From the NCBI GenBank assembly GCA_030754235.1, contig JASMAS010000051.1, positions 1-64,000 of the forward strand: a stretch of DNA of 64,000 nt, in the 5' to 3' direction. This document shows, one piece after another, positions 9,349-18,906 of the stretch. Within the stretch, counting starts at the first letter, position 1; each line of letters opens with the position of its first letter. Both the position numbers and the translations under genes were made by a program. Below the pieces are notes generated by a model. The model had not been told where the DNA came from and did not search any database. It saw only the letters and a list, made by a program, of their open reading frames with translations. Origin of the DNA: Litorilituus sp. (GTDB lineage: Bacteria > Pseudomonadota > Gammaproteobacteria > Enterobacterales > Alteromonadaceae).

Positions 9349-10143
9349 TTATGTAAAGTTTAGTTGATATTTATCCAATAATTGTTGGTAATAAGGAGAC
9401 GCTTTTAATTGTTGGGTGAGTTGTTCAAATATTTGTTGTATTTCTTGTGAATCTTCTCTTTTCTTGGTCAGAGCCATGTGTACTGGTGTAGTTGCTATGT
9501 ATGGCTCTAAAACCTTGATCTGTGAAGTTAGGCTTTTTTTCGAAATAATTCTGTTGAAAATTAATGGATTACCGATAATAAGGTCGACTCTATTACCAAG
9601 TAACAGTTTTAATAGTACCTCTTCCTTTAACGCTGGTAATTTGTTTAGATAATCTGCTTGATCAAAGGCTTCTCCATAGGAATAATCCCGAGTTGTTCCG
9701 ATAGAATATGGCTGTAATTGCTTTAACTCCCCATTAAACTCGAATTTATTACCTACTAAAGTAAATAATTGATTAGCTTCATAACCATAATAAGGGTCAA
9801 TAAAGTGATATTCTTGTTCGCGCTTTGGTGTTTTAAATAAAGTCAATATAAGATCGATTTTACCCTGAGCAACCCCATAAAGTGTTCTTGGCCAAGGTCG
9901 AACGATAAACTCAAAATCATACTTAGAATGGGCTTTAAAATAATCAAGAATATCGATAGAAAATCCCTTCATTTGACCATTTTCTTGATAATTAAAAGGA
10001 AAGTAACCGCTATCATCTATAGCAACAGTCAGAATAACTTTAGTTTTTTTGGGCAAATAATCTGAAGGTTTTGAGCTGGTGTGCGCTAAAACAGAGGATG
10101 GTAAAATGCACAGTAAAAATATTATTTTTATAAAATTTATCAT
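9349..10143 (-). CDS. Periplasmic solute-binding protein, SBP_bac_3 family (orphan)
   Basis: Secreted binding protein of the amino-acid ABC-transporter type. A signal peptide (INFIKIIFLLCILPSSVLA) is followed by the family pattern: FPFNYQENGQMKGFSIDILDYF, the YGVAQGKIDLILTLFKT lobe and a C-terminal hinge segment. No ABC permease or ATPase gene is nearby, so it may be a stand-alone ligand-binding protein, as is common in Alteromonadales. I chose ATG 10143; an in-frame TTG nine bases upstream is less likely. It lies between the two-component genes and the TRAP genes, but nothing in the sequence ties it to them. The ligand is unknown. Confidence 0.8.
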   Translation of the reverse strand: MINFIKIIFLLCILPSSVLAHTSSKPSDYLPKKTKVILTVAIDDSGYFPFNYQENGQMKGFSIDILDYFKAHSKYDFEFIVRPWPRTLYGVAQGKIDLILTLFKTPKREQEYHFIDPYYGYEANQLFTLVGNKFEFNGELKQLQPYSIGTTRDYSYGEAFDQADYLNKLPALKEEVLLKLLLGNRVDLIIGNPLIFNRIISKKSLTSQIKVLEPYIATTPVHMALTKKREDSQEIQQIFEQLTQQLKASPYYQQLLDKYQLNFT

Positions 10144-10297
10144 AATACACAAAAGTATAACTATAGCGTTCTTATTTTATTTAAGTTAGTTCATCGAGAA
10201 CATAACCTTGTTTATTTTCATTTAACTAGTTCTAGGTTACCGTGTCGAGAGAGTGTTGTATATGTTTTCGTCTCAATCATCTAACAGGTAGAGTGAT

Positions 10298-10331
10298 AAG
10301 TTGATTCACTTTGCTAATGATGAATCAACTT
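10298..10331 (-). terminator. Hairpin downstream of dctM
   Basis: AAGTTGATTCA (10298-10308) pairs perfectly with TGAATCAACTT (10321-10331) across a 12-base loop. It begins 11 bases after the dctM stop, between two minus-strand genes. There is no strong T run, so it may stabilise the RNA end or work as a weak terminator. Confidence 0.5.
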
Positions 10332-10341
10332 GTTCTATCTA

Positions 10342-11730
10342 TTAATTACCATAAACCACTGAGGGCAGCCATAGGGCAACTTGAGGATAAAGAATCAACA
10401 CTGCAAGCCCAAGTAATTGTAATAAAATAAAGGGCGTAACACCTTTATAAATATCTGTAAGCTTGATTTCTGGTGGACAAACACCTTTTAAATAAAAGAG
10501 TGCAAAACCAACTGGCGGTGTTAAGAAGGATGTTTGTAATGTCACAGCAATGAGCATAACAAACCATACTAACACTGGTTGATCTAACCCGCCAACACTG
10601 CCTATACCAAAGTCTAACATGCCAATGACGGGAGCTAACAAAGGTAACACAATTAAAGTGATTTCTATCCAGTCCAATAAAAAACCTAATAAAAATACTA
10701 TGGCTAGAATGACAAGTAATACCCCATAAGGACCAAAAGGCAAGCCAGTTAACATGCTAGAAATAAACTCATCTCCACCAAGCTCTCGTAATACTAATGA
10801 GAAAACAGTGGCACCAATAAATATTGCAAATATATAAGCTGTTGTTTTATATGAAGACATCAATACTTCATGAAAAACTTTTAGGTTAAGTTTTTTATTT
10901 ATTGCAGCTAATATAGTCGCTCCTAAAGCACCAACACCACTGGCTTCGGTAGGTGTTGCAATACCAGCGAAAATTGAGCCTAATACGGCAATAATAAGAA
11001 TAATTGGGGGTAAGATAGCGCGAAGCACTTCTTTTAATACATGAAGAGTTAAGGGTCTACGATTTTTTGGTGCAGGTGCTACTTCAGGTTTGAAAAAAGA
11101 TAAACCTAAAATGTAAACGAGATAAACCACACCTAGCATCAAGCCAGGAAAGACCGCAGCGGTAAATAAATCACCGACAGATAGCGCTAGTTGATCTGCC
11201 ATTATCACTAACATAATGCTTGGTGGAATTAAAATACCCAAACACCCAGCACTACAGACAATGCCAGTAGCAAAGGTTTTAGAATAGTTTTGCTTCATCA
11301 TAGCTGGTATTGATAATAAACCCAGTAAGACAACCGACGCTCCAATAATGCCCGTTGAAGCGGCTAAAATAATGCCGATTAGAGTAACAGTAATACCTAA
11401 ACCACCACGAACACGGCCGAATAACTCTTGCATTGCCATCATCATGCGCTCTGCAACACCTGACTTATCAAGCATTAACCCCATAAAAATAAACATGGGT
11501 AAGGCCACCAGTACCCAGTTTTCCATGAGGGAAAATATCCGTGAAACTGTTATCCCTAATACATTGAGATCTAGCCCTGTAAAGGTATCCATGTAAATAT
11601 CAGAAAGATAACCAATACCGCCGAATAATATACCAACACCCGCTAATACGTAAGCAATTGGAATACCTGTAAATAAAAAAACAATGAAGGTTAGAAACAT
11701 GCTGATGACTAGAATTTCATTAAAATCCAT
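10342..11730 (-). CDS. dctM: TRAP transporter large membrane subunit (DctM)
   Basis: The large integral-membrane subunit that forms the Na+-coupled transport channel of a TRAP transporter. It is 462 aa long and almost wholly hydrophobic, with many predicted helices. Family stretches include FTGIPIAYVLAGVGILFGG near the N-terminus, AASTGIIGASVVLLGLLSIP, and TPTEASGVGALGATILA in the middle. It follows dctQ with a 2-base gap. The substrate is set by the DctP partner; gene context and the DctP family suggest lactate or another 2-oxo/2-hydroxy acid. Confidence 0.95.
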   Translation of the reverse strand: MDFNEILVISMFLTFIVFLFTGIPIAYVLAGVGILFGGIGYLSDIYMDTFTGLDLNVLGITVSRIFSLMENWVLVALPMFIFMGLMLDKSGVAERMMMAMQELFGRVRGGLGITVTLIGIILAASTGIIGASVVLLGLLSIPAMMKQNYSKTFATGIVCSAGCLGILIPPSIMLVIMADQLALSVGDLFTAAVFPGLMLGVVYLVYILGLSFFKPEVAPAPKNRRPLTLHVLKEVLRAILPPIILIIAVLGSIFAGIATPTEASGVGALGATILAAINKKLNLKVFHEVLMSSYKTTAYIFAIFIGATVFSLVLRELGGDEFISSMLTGLPFGPYGVLLVILAIVFLLGFLLDWIEITLIVLPLLAPVIGMLDFGIGSVGGLDQPVLVWFVMLIAVTLQTSFLTPPVGFALFYLKGVCPPEIKLTDIYKGVTPFILLQLLGLAVLILYPQVALWLPSVVYGN

Positions 11731-11732
11731 GA

Positions 11733-12281
11733 TTAAGCCTCCTTCTGAGTTAAGGTGATAATATTTCTAAATAAACGGGCAAGCACTGCCAAACCAAGTA
11801 ACATGAAGCTAGCTGGAATCGCTGATTTAATCAGCCAGCGAAATGGCATACCTAAAGGTGAAGAAGAGCTCTCACCCAGCGCATAAGAGCTAGCGACATA
11901 GTCAAAGCTATTAAATAAAATGACAAAAATAGTCGGAAAAACAAAAAAAATAGCACCAAAAATTTCCCACTTGATTACTGTTTTTGGTTTTAACATAGAT
12001 GCAACGACATCTACTCTAACTTGTGAGTTGGTTATTTCGGCATAAGACAAACCAAACATAATGCCGATAGCATAAAGGTGCCATTGAATTTCTTCAAATA
12101 ATATCAGACCGTTATTAAAACCGTAGCGCATAGTGACATTACAAATAATGACCGCAATTAATAACGCTGAAGACCAACAGCATACTGCAGATACTTTTAA
12201 AATGATTGACTCAAAAAGATCTGCTGTTTTATGCATAAAACCAGATAAAGAGCCTGTTGGTTGAGAAGATGAATCAGTCAT
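11733..12281 (-). CDS. dctQ: TRAP transporter small membrane subunit (DctQ)
   Basis: The small four-helix subunit of the TRAP transporter, 182 aa, which joins DctM in the inner membrane. Hydrophobic segments are at about residues 35-55, 65-85, 105-130 and 150-170. The pattern NGLILFEEIQWHLYAIGIMFGL is typical of the family. It lies 94 bases after dctP, with a strong hairpin between them, and is directly joined to dctM. Confidence 0.92.
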   Translation of the reverse strand: MTDSSSQPTGSLSGFMHKTADLFESIILKVSAVCCWSSALLIAVIICNVTMRYGFNNGLILFEEIQWHLYAIGIMFGLSYAEITNSQVRVDVVASMLKPKTVIKWEIFGAIFFVFPTIFVILFNSFDYVASSYALGESSSSPLGMPFRWLIKSAIPASFMLLGLAVLARLFRNIITLTQKEA

Positions 12282-12300
12282 ATGACTCTCCTAATTCAGT

Positions 12301-12330
12301 AAAAAAACCTAGAGCCAACGGCTCTAGGTT
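12301..12330 (-). terminator. Intra-operon terminator/attenuator between dctP and dctQM
   Basis: AACCTAGAGCC (12306-12316) and GGCTCTAGGTT (12320-12330) form a perfect 11-bp stem with a 3-base loop. On the transcribed minus strand the stem is followed by a T run, from the seven A's at 12301-12307. This is a classic rho-independent terminator 45 bases after the dctP stop. It should make most transcripts end after the binding-protein gene and only some continue into dctQM. Confidence 0.88.
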
Positions 12331-12374
12331 GTGCAAATAATAGGGATATAGTTGCACATAAGTAAGCTTTTAAC

Positions 12375-13439
12375 TTAAAGGCTAGGTTTTGGACGAGGTA
12401 AAAAAGCGTTTGATTCCCATAAATCATAAACCTTACGGAACTTAGCTAGGTCATCATGTATTTTCTTAAAGGCTGGATCTGAAGCTGACTGCTCTAGAAC
12501 CACTTCTTCCCATTTAGCTTTGAAAGTATCAAGCATTTCGGCTGACCAGTACTTATTAATTACGCCGCTTTTAACATTGTCTTTCATTGTGGGAGCTTGA
12601 ATTGCTTCACCAAGCGCAATAGCTTCTAGAGTAGCCGATTTACATAAATGCTCAATAACCGATTGTTGGCGATCACTCATCTTATTCCAAGTATCTTTAT
12701 TGATAATCAGCTCCATGATTGTGGCTTGTTGATGCCAACCTGGAAAGTAATTATATTTTAATAATTTTTTCAAACCGATTCGCTTGTCAACCACAGGCAT
12801 TGAAAACTCAGTAGCATCAATAACACCCTTTTCTATAGCAGGGAATATTTCACCACCAGGTAGCCCTACGGTACTCACACCGAGCTTTTCCATCACTAAA
12901 GCGCCTAAACCGAAGAAACGCATTTTTAAGCCTTTTAAATCTTCAGGTTTATTGATTTCATTCTTAAACCAACCTGATGTTTCAGGTGCAAGCACACCAC
13001 ACACTTGTACTTTGACATTCAGATTATTATTATCATAAAGCTCTTGATGTAGCTTATTACCATTTCCATGATAGAACCAAGCTAAATATTCAGGGGCTTC
13101 TGGGCCAAAAGGCACGGCTGAAAATAAACGAGCAGCGGGGATTTTTCCGCCCCAGTTTCCAGCGGTTGCATAGCCTGCTTGTACTTTACCTGTAGAAACA
13201 GCGTCTAGTATTTCTTTAGGGTTAACGAGTTTATTCGGTTCGTATAGTTTCAGCCTTAAGCTATTGCCACTTAATGTTTGCATATTATCAGCAAGATATT
13301 TTGCTGTAGATCCTAAGCTAGGCAATACAGAGTTATAATAGATTGGCATCTTAAGTAACATTTTCTTTTCAGCCATAGCAGCACTTGAAAAACTGCTGGC
13401 AACCAAGGCACTTAAGAGTAGTAAAGGTAATTTTTTCAT
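12375..13439 (-). CDS. dctP: TRAP transporter substrate-binding protein (DctP, 2-oxoacid/lactate type)
   Basis: Periplasmic binding protein that delivers substrate to DctQM. The signal peptide ends at about residue 23 (SSFSSAAMA). The mature part resembles the TakP/lactate-binding branch of DctP proteins: FGPEAPEYLAWFYHGNG, GVLAPETSGWF, MRFFGLGALVMEKLGVS, GLPGGEIFPAIEKGVIDATE and YFPGWHQQATIMELIINK. Proteins of this branch bind 2-oxo acids or lactate, which suits the D-lactate dehydrogenase next door. It is the first TRAP gene after the porin, 30 bases downstream, so the order is porin-dctP-terminator-dctQ-dctM. Confidence 0.9.
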   Translation of the reverse strand: MKKLPLLLLSALVASSFSSAAMAEKKMLLKMPIYYNSVLPSLGSTAKYLADNMQTLSGNSLRLKLYEPNKLVNPKEILDAVSTGKVQAGYATAGNWGGKIPAARLFSAVPFGPEAPEYLAWFYHGNGNKLHQELYDNNNLNVKVQVCGVLAPETSGWFKNEINKPEDLKGLKMRFFGLGALVMEKLGVSTVGLPGGEIFPAIEKGVIDATEFSMPVVDKRIGLKKLLKYNYFPGWHQQATIMELIINKDTWNKMSDRQQSVIEHLCKSATLEAIALGEAIQAPTMKDNVKSGVINKYWSAEMLDTFKAKWEEVVLEQSASDPAFKKIHDDLAKFRKVYDLWESNAFLPRPKPSL

Positions 13440-13469
13440 GGTATTTCTCCAGTAGAGTTAGGTGAAAAA

Positions 13470-14516
13470 TTAAAGAACGTATTTAGCTGAGAGTTGAAGA
13501 TAATTTGAATCTGCATTAGCTTTTGCCATTTCAAAATTACCCACTTCAACACCAAAAGAAAGTTGCTTGGTGACGTTTTTAAATAAGTTCACCCCCCAAT
13601 GGCTGCGATCTCTATCACTTAGGTCATTTGTAGCATTACCGTAAAATAGAGTACTTCGCATATCTTTTGTCCAGAAGTGACGGTAAGCCACTAATATTGA
13701 CGTGCTCTCTTCTACTTCTTCACCTACCATATCCACTGACGAGGTAGCGCCGACATAGCGACCAACTTCACCACCGTGTAGCTGGAATCTAAAGTCATCT
13801 TTACCAAATGTTTTAATACGGCCAGAAATACCGTAGCCAAAAGCTGATTGACTTGTATTAGTTAAACTTTTTAATTGACGTGCTAAAGCTGATACAGCAA
13901 CATTACCCCAATCTCCTTTGAAGGTATATTTAGCAATAAAATCTGGTACAGAGTCATCTTTAGTTGTTGCAGTACCTCGATAACCACCGTAGGTTTCAGG
14001 GTTCTCAATAGCGAGTTGTAATCCACCATTAGTGTAACGAATTTGGCCTTGACGAATGAATGCTGTCGCAACGAGGGGGCCACCAAAATCAACGGCTTCA
14101 ACTATTGAACTCGTGTTCATAAAGGTTGACCAGGTTTGACCAGCTAAGACATTTTTATACTTGATAAAAGCATGACGCAGACGAGGATGCGCTGAGTTTG
14201 AAATGACTTCATTACCCCCACCTCCGTCAAAGTCCATTTCGATAAAACCTGTCACATCGCCGTGTTGGTATTTGGCATTAAAACGAGTTTCCCTTGCGGA
14301 AATAGCAAAGTTTGATTGGTTGTTATCCAGTACTGTTCCACCGCCAATCCAGTAGTCTCTTGCACCTATGTTACCATCGGTGTAGCGTGCATCGGCTTTA
14401 ATATAACCACCAAAGGTAATTTTATCTTTATCGGTTAAATCGAAAGTATAACCAGCAAAAGAAGGCGTAGAGACCAATGCTGTCAACATTAAACCGGATT
14501 TAATTATAGTTTTCAT
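13470..14516 (-). CDS. DcaP-like outer-membrane porin
   Basis: Predicted 348-aa outer-membrane beta-barrel that lets small organic acids into the periplasm. The signal peptide runs to about residue 21 (LTALVSTPSFA). It lacks the long coiled-coil that some DcaP porins carry. Alternating hydrophobic strands fill the protein, with the family-like segments GGYIKADARYT, SARETRFNAKY, GFIEMDFDGGGGN, LRHAFIKY and LAGQTWSTFM, and a terminal strand SNYLQLSAKYVL. It is the first gene of the porin-dctP-dctQ-dctM series, so it probably supplies the TRAP substrate. The upstream region holds the palindrome shared with the dehydrogenase gene. Confidence 0.85.
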   Translation of the reverse strand: MKTIIKSGLMLTALVSTPSFAGYTFDLTDKDKITFGGYIKADARYTDGNIGARDYWIGGGTVLDNNQSNFAISARETRFNAKYQHGDVTGFIEMDFDGGGGNEVISNSAHPRLRHAFIKYKNVLAGQTWSTFMNTSSIVEAVDFGGPLVATAFIRQGQIRYTNGGLQLAIENPETYGGYRGTATTKDDSVPDFIAKYTFKGDWGNVAVSALARQLKSLTNTSQSAFGYGISGRIKTFGKDDFRFQLHGGEVGRYVGATSSVDMVGEEVEESTSILVAYRHFWTKDMRSTLFYGNATNDLSDRDRSHWGVNLFKNVTKQLSFGVEVGNFEMAKANADSNYLQLSAKYVL

Positions 14517-15095
14517 TTTATTTCCTTGTTAGTTGAGAGAGGATGATTTCAGTGTTTTAAGAAGTCATCTAACTTATTGCATTATTAACAATATTAGATA
14601 TTTCAAATACGTGCTATCGGTGAATGCCCGTATTATTTCTACGTGTTTACACGTATTTTTTGATTGATTTTGCGCTGTTATTCTTTGGGACTAACTTGCA
14701 GGCTGCGTTTTTAAAGGGGTTGGTGCTGCTTTATGGTTTTATACCAATCTCACTAACTATGTGAACATTGCTACTTGCTATAATCACCAACTACATTGTT
14801 ATTTATTTAATAATTAGAACAACTAGTTATTGAAATAAATGCCTTGTATTCGGCAATTTTTCTACGTGTAAAATAGATCACTTAATTAATAATACTGGTA
14901 TTATATTGACCAAAATTGTGGAAAGGTCACATGAATTCAATTAATGGTATAATGCGCTTTGAGAAGTCGTTTTTATTTAAGCTAAAGGTGTAAATACTAT
15001 TTAGTCCCTAATCTATCAGTAACTTAATGATTTGGATTTTTGCTGGTTAGTCAAAGAAAAACCTCTTTTCTTGGCTCACCAACCTAGAGAATAGA
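14517..15095. other. Intergenic region upstream of the porin and downstream of mrcA
   Basis: No credible gene is seen. The part next to the porin contains the perfect palindrome at 14640-14655 and a half-site (CTACGTGTAAAA) at 14862-14873. Near 15050-15075 is an imperfect hairpin (CAAAGAAAA / TTTTCTTGG) that may help end the mrcA transcript. Confidence 0.5.
14639..14655. promoter_or_regulatory. Palindromic operator candidate TACGTGT-TT-ACACGTA
   Basis: Two 7-bp arms (TACGTGT and ACACGTA) match perfectly around a 2-base centre. It lies about 125 bases upstream of the porin ATG. Fourteen bases of it recur in inverse orientation upstream of the lactate dehydrogenase gene at 3753-3766. It is the best binding-site candidate for the response regulator at 8448-9068. 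Confidence 0.55.
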
Positions 15096-17699
15096 TTAAA
15101 ATAACTCATCGTCTTCGATGTTCTCCTCGCCTTGAAATATATCAATACTGTTATCTTGACTGAGATATTCAGATGGCGCACTGCCTATTTTAAAATATTC
15201 AAATAAGCTGGTTTTATTTGTTTTTGTGGTCAGTTTTCCTGTTGCTTTATCAATGCGTACAGACACAATTTCCGCCGGAGGCTCAAAAGGCTCTACCGGT
15301 AAGTCAGCTAAGGCAATTTTCATAAAGTCTATCCATGCAGGTTGAGCTGATTTAGCGCCAAATTCTTTGCCGGTTATTTGATCTTTCCCTAAATTATTGT
15401 TGGAAACCGTCTTGCCTAGATTACGACTAGGGTCATCAAAGCCAATCCAAGATGTAGTCACTAAGCGGCGAGAAAATCCAGAAAACCAGGCATCTTTAGC
15501 CTCATTCGTTGTCCCTGTTTTACCCGCTATATCTCGGCGTTTTAATGTTCTAGCTCGCCACCCGGTTCCTTGCCACCCATTTTCTACTGACCAATCAGCT
15601 CCCCATATGGCGCTATTTAGAGCCTGTCCGATTAAAAAAGCATTTTGCTCTGAAATAGCTCTATAGGCTGAATTGATGAGGGGGTTAGGCTCATTAGCTG
15701 TGTCGATAAAGGTATCGGTATCATTGCTTGAAACTGTTGTCTGATTAACTAACTTGTCTAGATCTTCTTCTGATGTTTGTGACTCATCTATACAAGGATC
15801 GCAGGCTAAAACAGGATTTGCTTGATAAATAATCTTTTGATCGGCATTTTCAATTCGTTCAATGAGGTAAGGCTCTATTAAAAAGCCGCCATTGGCAAAA
15901 GCAGCAAAACCAGTAACCACTTCTAAGGGGGTGAGCGAAGCTGAACCTAACGCTAATGATTCATTACGTGGTAATTCATCAGGTGCAAAACCAAAAGAGG
16001 ATAGATGATTTATCGCCTTATCTAAGCCTATGTTTTTTAGTAGCCTAACCGCAATAACATTTTTAGACTCTGCCAATGCCCGGCTTATTCTGATTGGTCC
16101 AGCATAAACTTCAGGAGAATTTTTAGGTCGCCACACAACACCACTGCCTTTATCCCATTGATTGATTGGTGCATCATTAACCAGTGATGCAAGGGTAAAG
16201 TTATTTTCTAATGCTGCCGAGTATATGAAGGGTTTAATATTGGAGCCTACTTGTCGTTTAGCCTGTGTAACTCGGTTGAACTGACTTTGTTTAAAGCTAA
16301 AGCCACCAACAGCGGCTTTAATGGCGCCGTTATCAGGCGAGATTGACACAATGGCGGCACTGGCTTTAGGTAATTGACTTAAGCGGTATTGCTGTGTAGA
16401 TGTTTTATTTACCAGAATAACATCACCATAAGCCAGAATGTCGCTGGCAATTTTTGGAGGGAGTCCTTGTTTTTGATCGTTTATGTAAGGGCGTGCCCAA
16501 GCCAAGCCAGACCAAGCTATAATAGCTGTTTTTTTGTTGGATAACGCAATCTCAACGCTGCGCTCATTTACTTGGGTAACCACCGCAGGTTCTAGCATTT
16601 GGTAACCTTGGACCTGAGTGAATGCTGCAGAAATTTCTTCCTTTGTCAAAGGGAGTGTTTCATCGTCTATGGCGCTTTCATTTTTTTTCGTTTCTTTATC
16701 ATTGAGTAAGCTTTCATCAATTTTGGGCCTAAGTGATAAAGTTGCGCCTCGATAGCCATGGCGTTGGTCATAACGAAGTAGATTAGAGGTAACAGCGCTA
16801 TGAGCAGCAAGCTGCAGTTTACTTGGAACTGTCGTAAACACTTTATATCCGCCGGTATAGGCTTGTTCTTTACCATACATTTCAATCATTTTCTGATGTG
16901 CCATTTCAGCTATATAAGGTGCATCTAAAGTGATCTTCGCTCCATGACGCTTGCCGGTAATCGGAGCATTTTTAGCGATGTGGTATTCTTGCTCATTAAT
17001 ATAACCCGTAACAAGCATACGATGAAGCACAGTAGTACGGCGAATTTTGGCACGATCAGGCCTACTAATAGGGTTATACGTTGAAGGTGCTTTTGGTAAC
17101 CCAGCTAACACCGCTATTTGGGCTAAAGTTAGATCATTAATATTTTTACCATAATAAACTTGTGCCGCTGCACCAAAGCCGAAAGCGCGGTGACCAAGTG
17201 GAATTTTATTGATGTATAGAGCTAGTATTTCATTTTTTGTTAGCAAACTTTCAATGTGAAATGATAAAAATATTTCACGAATTTTACGAATATAGGTTTG
17301 TTCACGTGTTAAAAAGAAGTTGCGAGCAACTTGCATAGTAATGGTGCTGGCACCACCACTATGATTACCTGTTATTTGCCCTAATACAGCGCGAGTCATA
17401 CCGATAGGATCTACACCAAAATGAAAGTAAAAGCGATCATCTTCGGTAGCGAGCAAAGCATCAATTAATTGTTGAGGGATTTCATCAAAAGAGAGCGGGA
17501 GGCGTTTTTTCTCACCAAACTGAGAGATAAGTAAACCATCGCTGCTATATATTTGCATCGGTGTTTGCCACTTTACAGCTTTTAATGAATGAATGTCGGG
17601 TAATTCATTTCGTAAGTTTAAATACAAAGCCGATAGTGCGGATGCAACTAACAGCAGTAAAATTAAGCTGAATTTGAAAAGTTTTTTAACTAAAAGCAC
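15096..17699 (-). CDS. mrcA: Penicillin-binding protein 1A (bifunctional class A PBP)
   Basis: Builds peptidoglycan as a glycan polymerase and a crosslinking transpeptidase, anchored in the inner membrane by an N-terminal helix (residues ~8-28). The glycosyltransferase domain has catalytic Glu86 in LLATEDDRFYFHFGVD and the motif GGASTITMQVARN. The transpeptidase domain shows all three motifs: S486-x-x-K489 in GSNIKPF, SKN in LAESKNVIA, and K727-T-G in AGKTGTTNEAKDAWF. An OB-like insert separates the domains. The 867-aa length is normal. Its position divergent from pilMNOPQ is the usual gammaproteobacterial arrangement. Confidence 0.96.
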   Translation of the reverse strand: MLLVKKLFKFSLILLLLVASALSALYLNLRNELPDIHSLKAVKWQTPMQIYSSDGLLISQFGEKKRLPLSFDEIPQQLIDALLATEDDRFYFHFGVDPIGMTRAVLGQITGNHSGGASTITMQVARNFFLTREQTYIRKIREIFLSFHIESLLTKNEILALYINKIPLGHRAFGFGAAAQVYYGKNINDLTLAQIAVLAGLPKAPSTYNPISRPDRAKIRRTTVLHRMLVTGYINEQEYHIAKNAPITGKRHGAKITLDAPYIAEMAHQKMIEMYGKEQAYTGGYKVFTTVPSKLQLAAHSAVTSNLLRYDQRHGYRGATLSLRPKIDESLLNDKETKKNESAIDDETLPLTKEEISAAFTQVQGYQMLEPAVVTQVNERSVEIALSNKKTAIIAWSGLAWARPYINDQKQGLPPKIASDILAYGDVILVNKTSTQQYRLSQLPKASAAIVSISPDNGAIKAAVGGFSFKQSQFNRVTQAKRQVGSNIKPFIYSAALENNFTLASLVNDAPINQWDKGSGVVWRPKNSPEVYAGPIRISRALAESKNVIAVRLLKNIGLDKAINHLSSFGFAPDELPRNESLALGSASLTPLEVVTGFAAFANGGFLIEPYLIERIENADQKIIYQANPVLACDPCIDESQTSEEDLDKLVNQTTVSSNDTDTFIDTANEPNPLINSAYRAISEQNAFLIGQALNSAIWGADWSVENGWQGTGWRARTLKRRDIAGKTGTTNEAKDAWFSGFSRRLVTTSWIGFDDPSRNLGKTVSNNNLGKDQITGKEFGAKSAQPAWIDFMKIALADLPVEPFEPPAEIVSVRIDKATGKLTTKTNKTSLFEYFKIGSAPSEYLSQDNSIDIFQGEENIEDDELF

Positions 17700-17826
17700 A
17701 ACAATAACTCTATTTATGGATTAAACCGCCAGTTATTACTAGTATATCTTGTAAAACCATGTAATAAATGTGTTTAGGTGAAAAAATCTATTAAATATAT
17801 TCAACAATATAATGTAGTGGGTTGTT

Positions 17827-18906
17827 ATGCTAGCTAATCTTTGGAAAAAGAAAACAACAATGATGGTTGGGATCGACATAGGCTCCTATGCTGTTAAAGC
17901 TGTTTTACTTAGCCAAGGGAATAATGGTTTTATTTTAGAAGATTATGCAATAGAGCCAATGGTACGTGGAGCTATTGTCGACCGTGAAATTCAGGATATT
18001 GAAGCGGTTGCTCATGTTATTAGCAAAATCCGCCAGAATATTTCAATGAAGGCAAAAGATGTAGCTGCCGCTGTATCTGGTCAAACGGTTATCACGAAAA
18101 TCATCTATATGGATGTAGCGCTTTCAGAAGGCGAGTTAGCGAGTCAAATTGAAATTGAGGCTGATAGCCTTATACCCTATCCCCTTGATGAAGTAAGCCT
18201 TGATTTTGAAACGTTGGAGGTTAATGAGTCAGATCCAAGTAAAGTTAATGTACTATTAAGTGCAGCACGCACAGAGTCAATAGAAGCTAGAGTTGAAGCA
18301 CTTGATACCGGTGGTTTTCATACAAAAGTCATTGATGTGGAGTCTTATGCGGTAAGTCGTTCATATGATTTATGTTTATCACAACTACCTAATGATGCCA
18401 AAGAAAAAATAGTTGCTATTGTTGATATTGGCGCAACGATGACTTTATTTTCGGTAACCAAAGCTGGAAAGCATATATATAGCCGCGATCAAATGTTTGG
18501 AGGTGAGCAATATACTCGCTCAATAGTTTCTTATTATAATAAATCGTTTGAAGATGCTGAAGCTGCAAAAATAACTAACGATCTACCACCTAATTACACC
18601 TTTGAAATCTTAGCTCCCTTTCATACAAAACTAATACAACAAATACGGCGTGCTATTCAAATGTTTTTAACCTCAAGTGGTGTTGATAAGGTTGACTATC
18701 TTTTGATTTCAGGAGGGTCGGCATCAATTGAAGGCATAGAGCAGTTGTTAATAGATGAGCTAGGGATACATACTATCATTGCCAATCCATTTAAGGGGCT
18801 AGCATTAGCCAAGGCACTCAACTGCGAAGCCGTAGCTAAAGTTGCCCCACAATTAATGGTGGCAACTGGATTAGCATTGAGGAATTTCGCACCATGGCAT
18901 ATATAA
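17827..18906 (+). CDS. pilM: Type IV pilus assembly protein PilM
   Basis: Cytoplasmic actin-like ATPase-fold protein that binds the PilN tail and links the pilus alignment complex to the motor. Visible signatures are MVGIDIGSYAVKAVLL at the N-terminus (phosphate-1 loop), VAIVDIGATMTLFSV in the middle, and DYLLISGGSASIEGIEQLL. The 359-aa length is typical. It is the first gene of pilMNOPQ, divergent from mrcA with a 127-base gap that must hold both promoters. It overlaps pilN by 13 bases. Confidence 0.96.
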   Translation: MLANLWKKKTTMMVGIDIGSYAVKAVLLSQGNNGFILEDYAIEPMVRGAIVDREIQDIEAVAHVISKIRQNISMKAKDVAAAVSGQTVITKIIYMDVALSEGELASQIEIEADSLIPYPLDEVSLDFETLEVNESDPSKVNVLLSAARTESIEARVEALDTGGFHTKVIDVESYAVSRSYDLCLSQLPNDAKEKIVAIVDIGATMTLFSVTKAGKHIYSRDQMFGGEQYTRSIVSYYNKSFEDAEAAKITNDLPPNYTFEILAPFHTKLIQQIRRAIQMFLTSSGVDKVDYLLISGGSASIEGIEQLLIDELGIHTIIANPFKGLALAKALNCEAVAKVAPQLMVATGLALRNFAPWHI

